NCBI RefSeq assembly: GCF_024171945.1
Contig: NZ_JAMTCR010000008.1
Span: 124,001-188,000 of the forward strand
Direction: 5' to 3'
DNA length: 64,000 bases
Source of the DNA: Actinokineospora globicatena
GTDB lineage: Bacteria > Actinomycetota > Actinomycetes > Mycobacteriales > Pseudonocardiaceae
Below are positions 62,040-64,000 of this stretch, in pieces. Position numbers and translations under genes: made by a program. Within the stretch, counting starts at the first letter, position 1. The number at the start of each line of letters is the position of its first letter. The notes below the pieces were generated by a model that saw nothing but the letters and a program-made list of their open reading frames with translations, did not search any database and was not told where the DNA came from.

Positions 62040-64000
<1,961 letters not shown>

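Overview
The window is a high-GC actinobacterial chromosome segment. Third codon positions are strongly G/C, GTG starts and ATGA/GTGA/TGATG stop-start overlaps are common, and the gene set (SARP regulators, DUF1206, DUF3072, DUF6292, CU044_5270, TIGR04222, PPOX/F420-type oxidoreductase, P1 peptidase, a regulator-type Ser/Thr kinase) is typical of filamentous Actinomycetota. The DUF6292 and CspA neighbourhood and the repeated near-palindrome GTCCACTGTGGAC suggest Pseudonocardiales (Actinosynnema/Saccharothrix/Actinokineospora/Lentzea-like). That placement is inference. No rRNA, tRNA, CRISPR array, prophage or intact insertion sequence was recognised.

Layout. (1) 1-10.3 kb is catabolism and transport: an omega-aminotransferase and CoA-acylating (methyl)malonate-semialdehyde dehydrogenase operon facing a PucR regulator and an APC permease, with CAC-N-GTG sites at both promoters; an MFS transporter; then an APC permease divergent from a TetR - P1 aminopeptidase pair, with a perfect 25-bp TetR-type operator between them. 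(2) 10.5-19.6 kb is signalling and stress: an unusual 1110-residue protein that joins an ECF sigma-like region, a zinc-finger-like anti-sigma motif, one membrane helix and six extracellular beta repeats; a PPOX oxidoreductase; a membrane Ser/Thr kinase; DUF3072; a membrane chemoreceptor-like protein; DUF1206; polyphosphate kinase 2. (3) About 19.6-35.0 kb is a compact specialised-metabolism cluster. A HbpS/GlcG protein, a DHA2 exporter and two divergent SARP activators around a 27-bp perfect palindrome are followed by nine co-directional minus-strand genes: O-methyltransferase, FAD monooxygenase, FAD monooxygenase, methyltransferase, AMP ligase, GriI-type aldolase, GriH-type 3-dehydroquinate synthase II, an adenylation enzyme lacking its C-terminal domain, and a cupin. 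The GriI/GriH pair predicts 3-amino-4-hydroxybenzoate, which the flavin enzymes and methyltransferases would hydroxylate and O-methylate and the ligases activate. No PKS, NRPS condensation domain, amidohydrolase or phenoxazinone oxidase is visible, so the product is not obvious.

(4) 35.1-44.6 kb holds an Ada-like regulator lacking its methyl-acceptor cysteine, a TIGR04222 membrane protein, a secreted metzincin-type protease, an ECF sigma / CU044_5270 pair, an aminoglycoside-phosphotransferase-fold kinase, a secreted subtilisin-like protease with Ig-like domains, a LysR regulator and a tiny Asp-rich lipoprotein. (5) 44.6-54.2 kb holds a membrane beta-propeller protein, a methyltransferase, an acyl-CoA desaturase, DUF6292, a cold-shock protein coupled to an upstream small gene, an NlpC/P60-like secreted protein, a second front-end-type desaturase and a pentapeptide-repeat membrane protein. 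(6) 54.2-64 kb holds a gene-poor stretch, a UvrA-like ABC ATPase, a VOC protein, a possible gene remnant, an AEC transporter, a minisatellite array, a small secreted protein, SelO, a methyltransferase and a rifampicin-monooxygenase-like flavoprotein that runs off the window.

Several genes are bounded by clear hairpins (13876, 23828, 37359, 49611). All product names rest on reading the translations; no similarity search was run.
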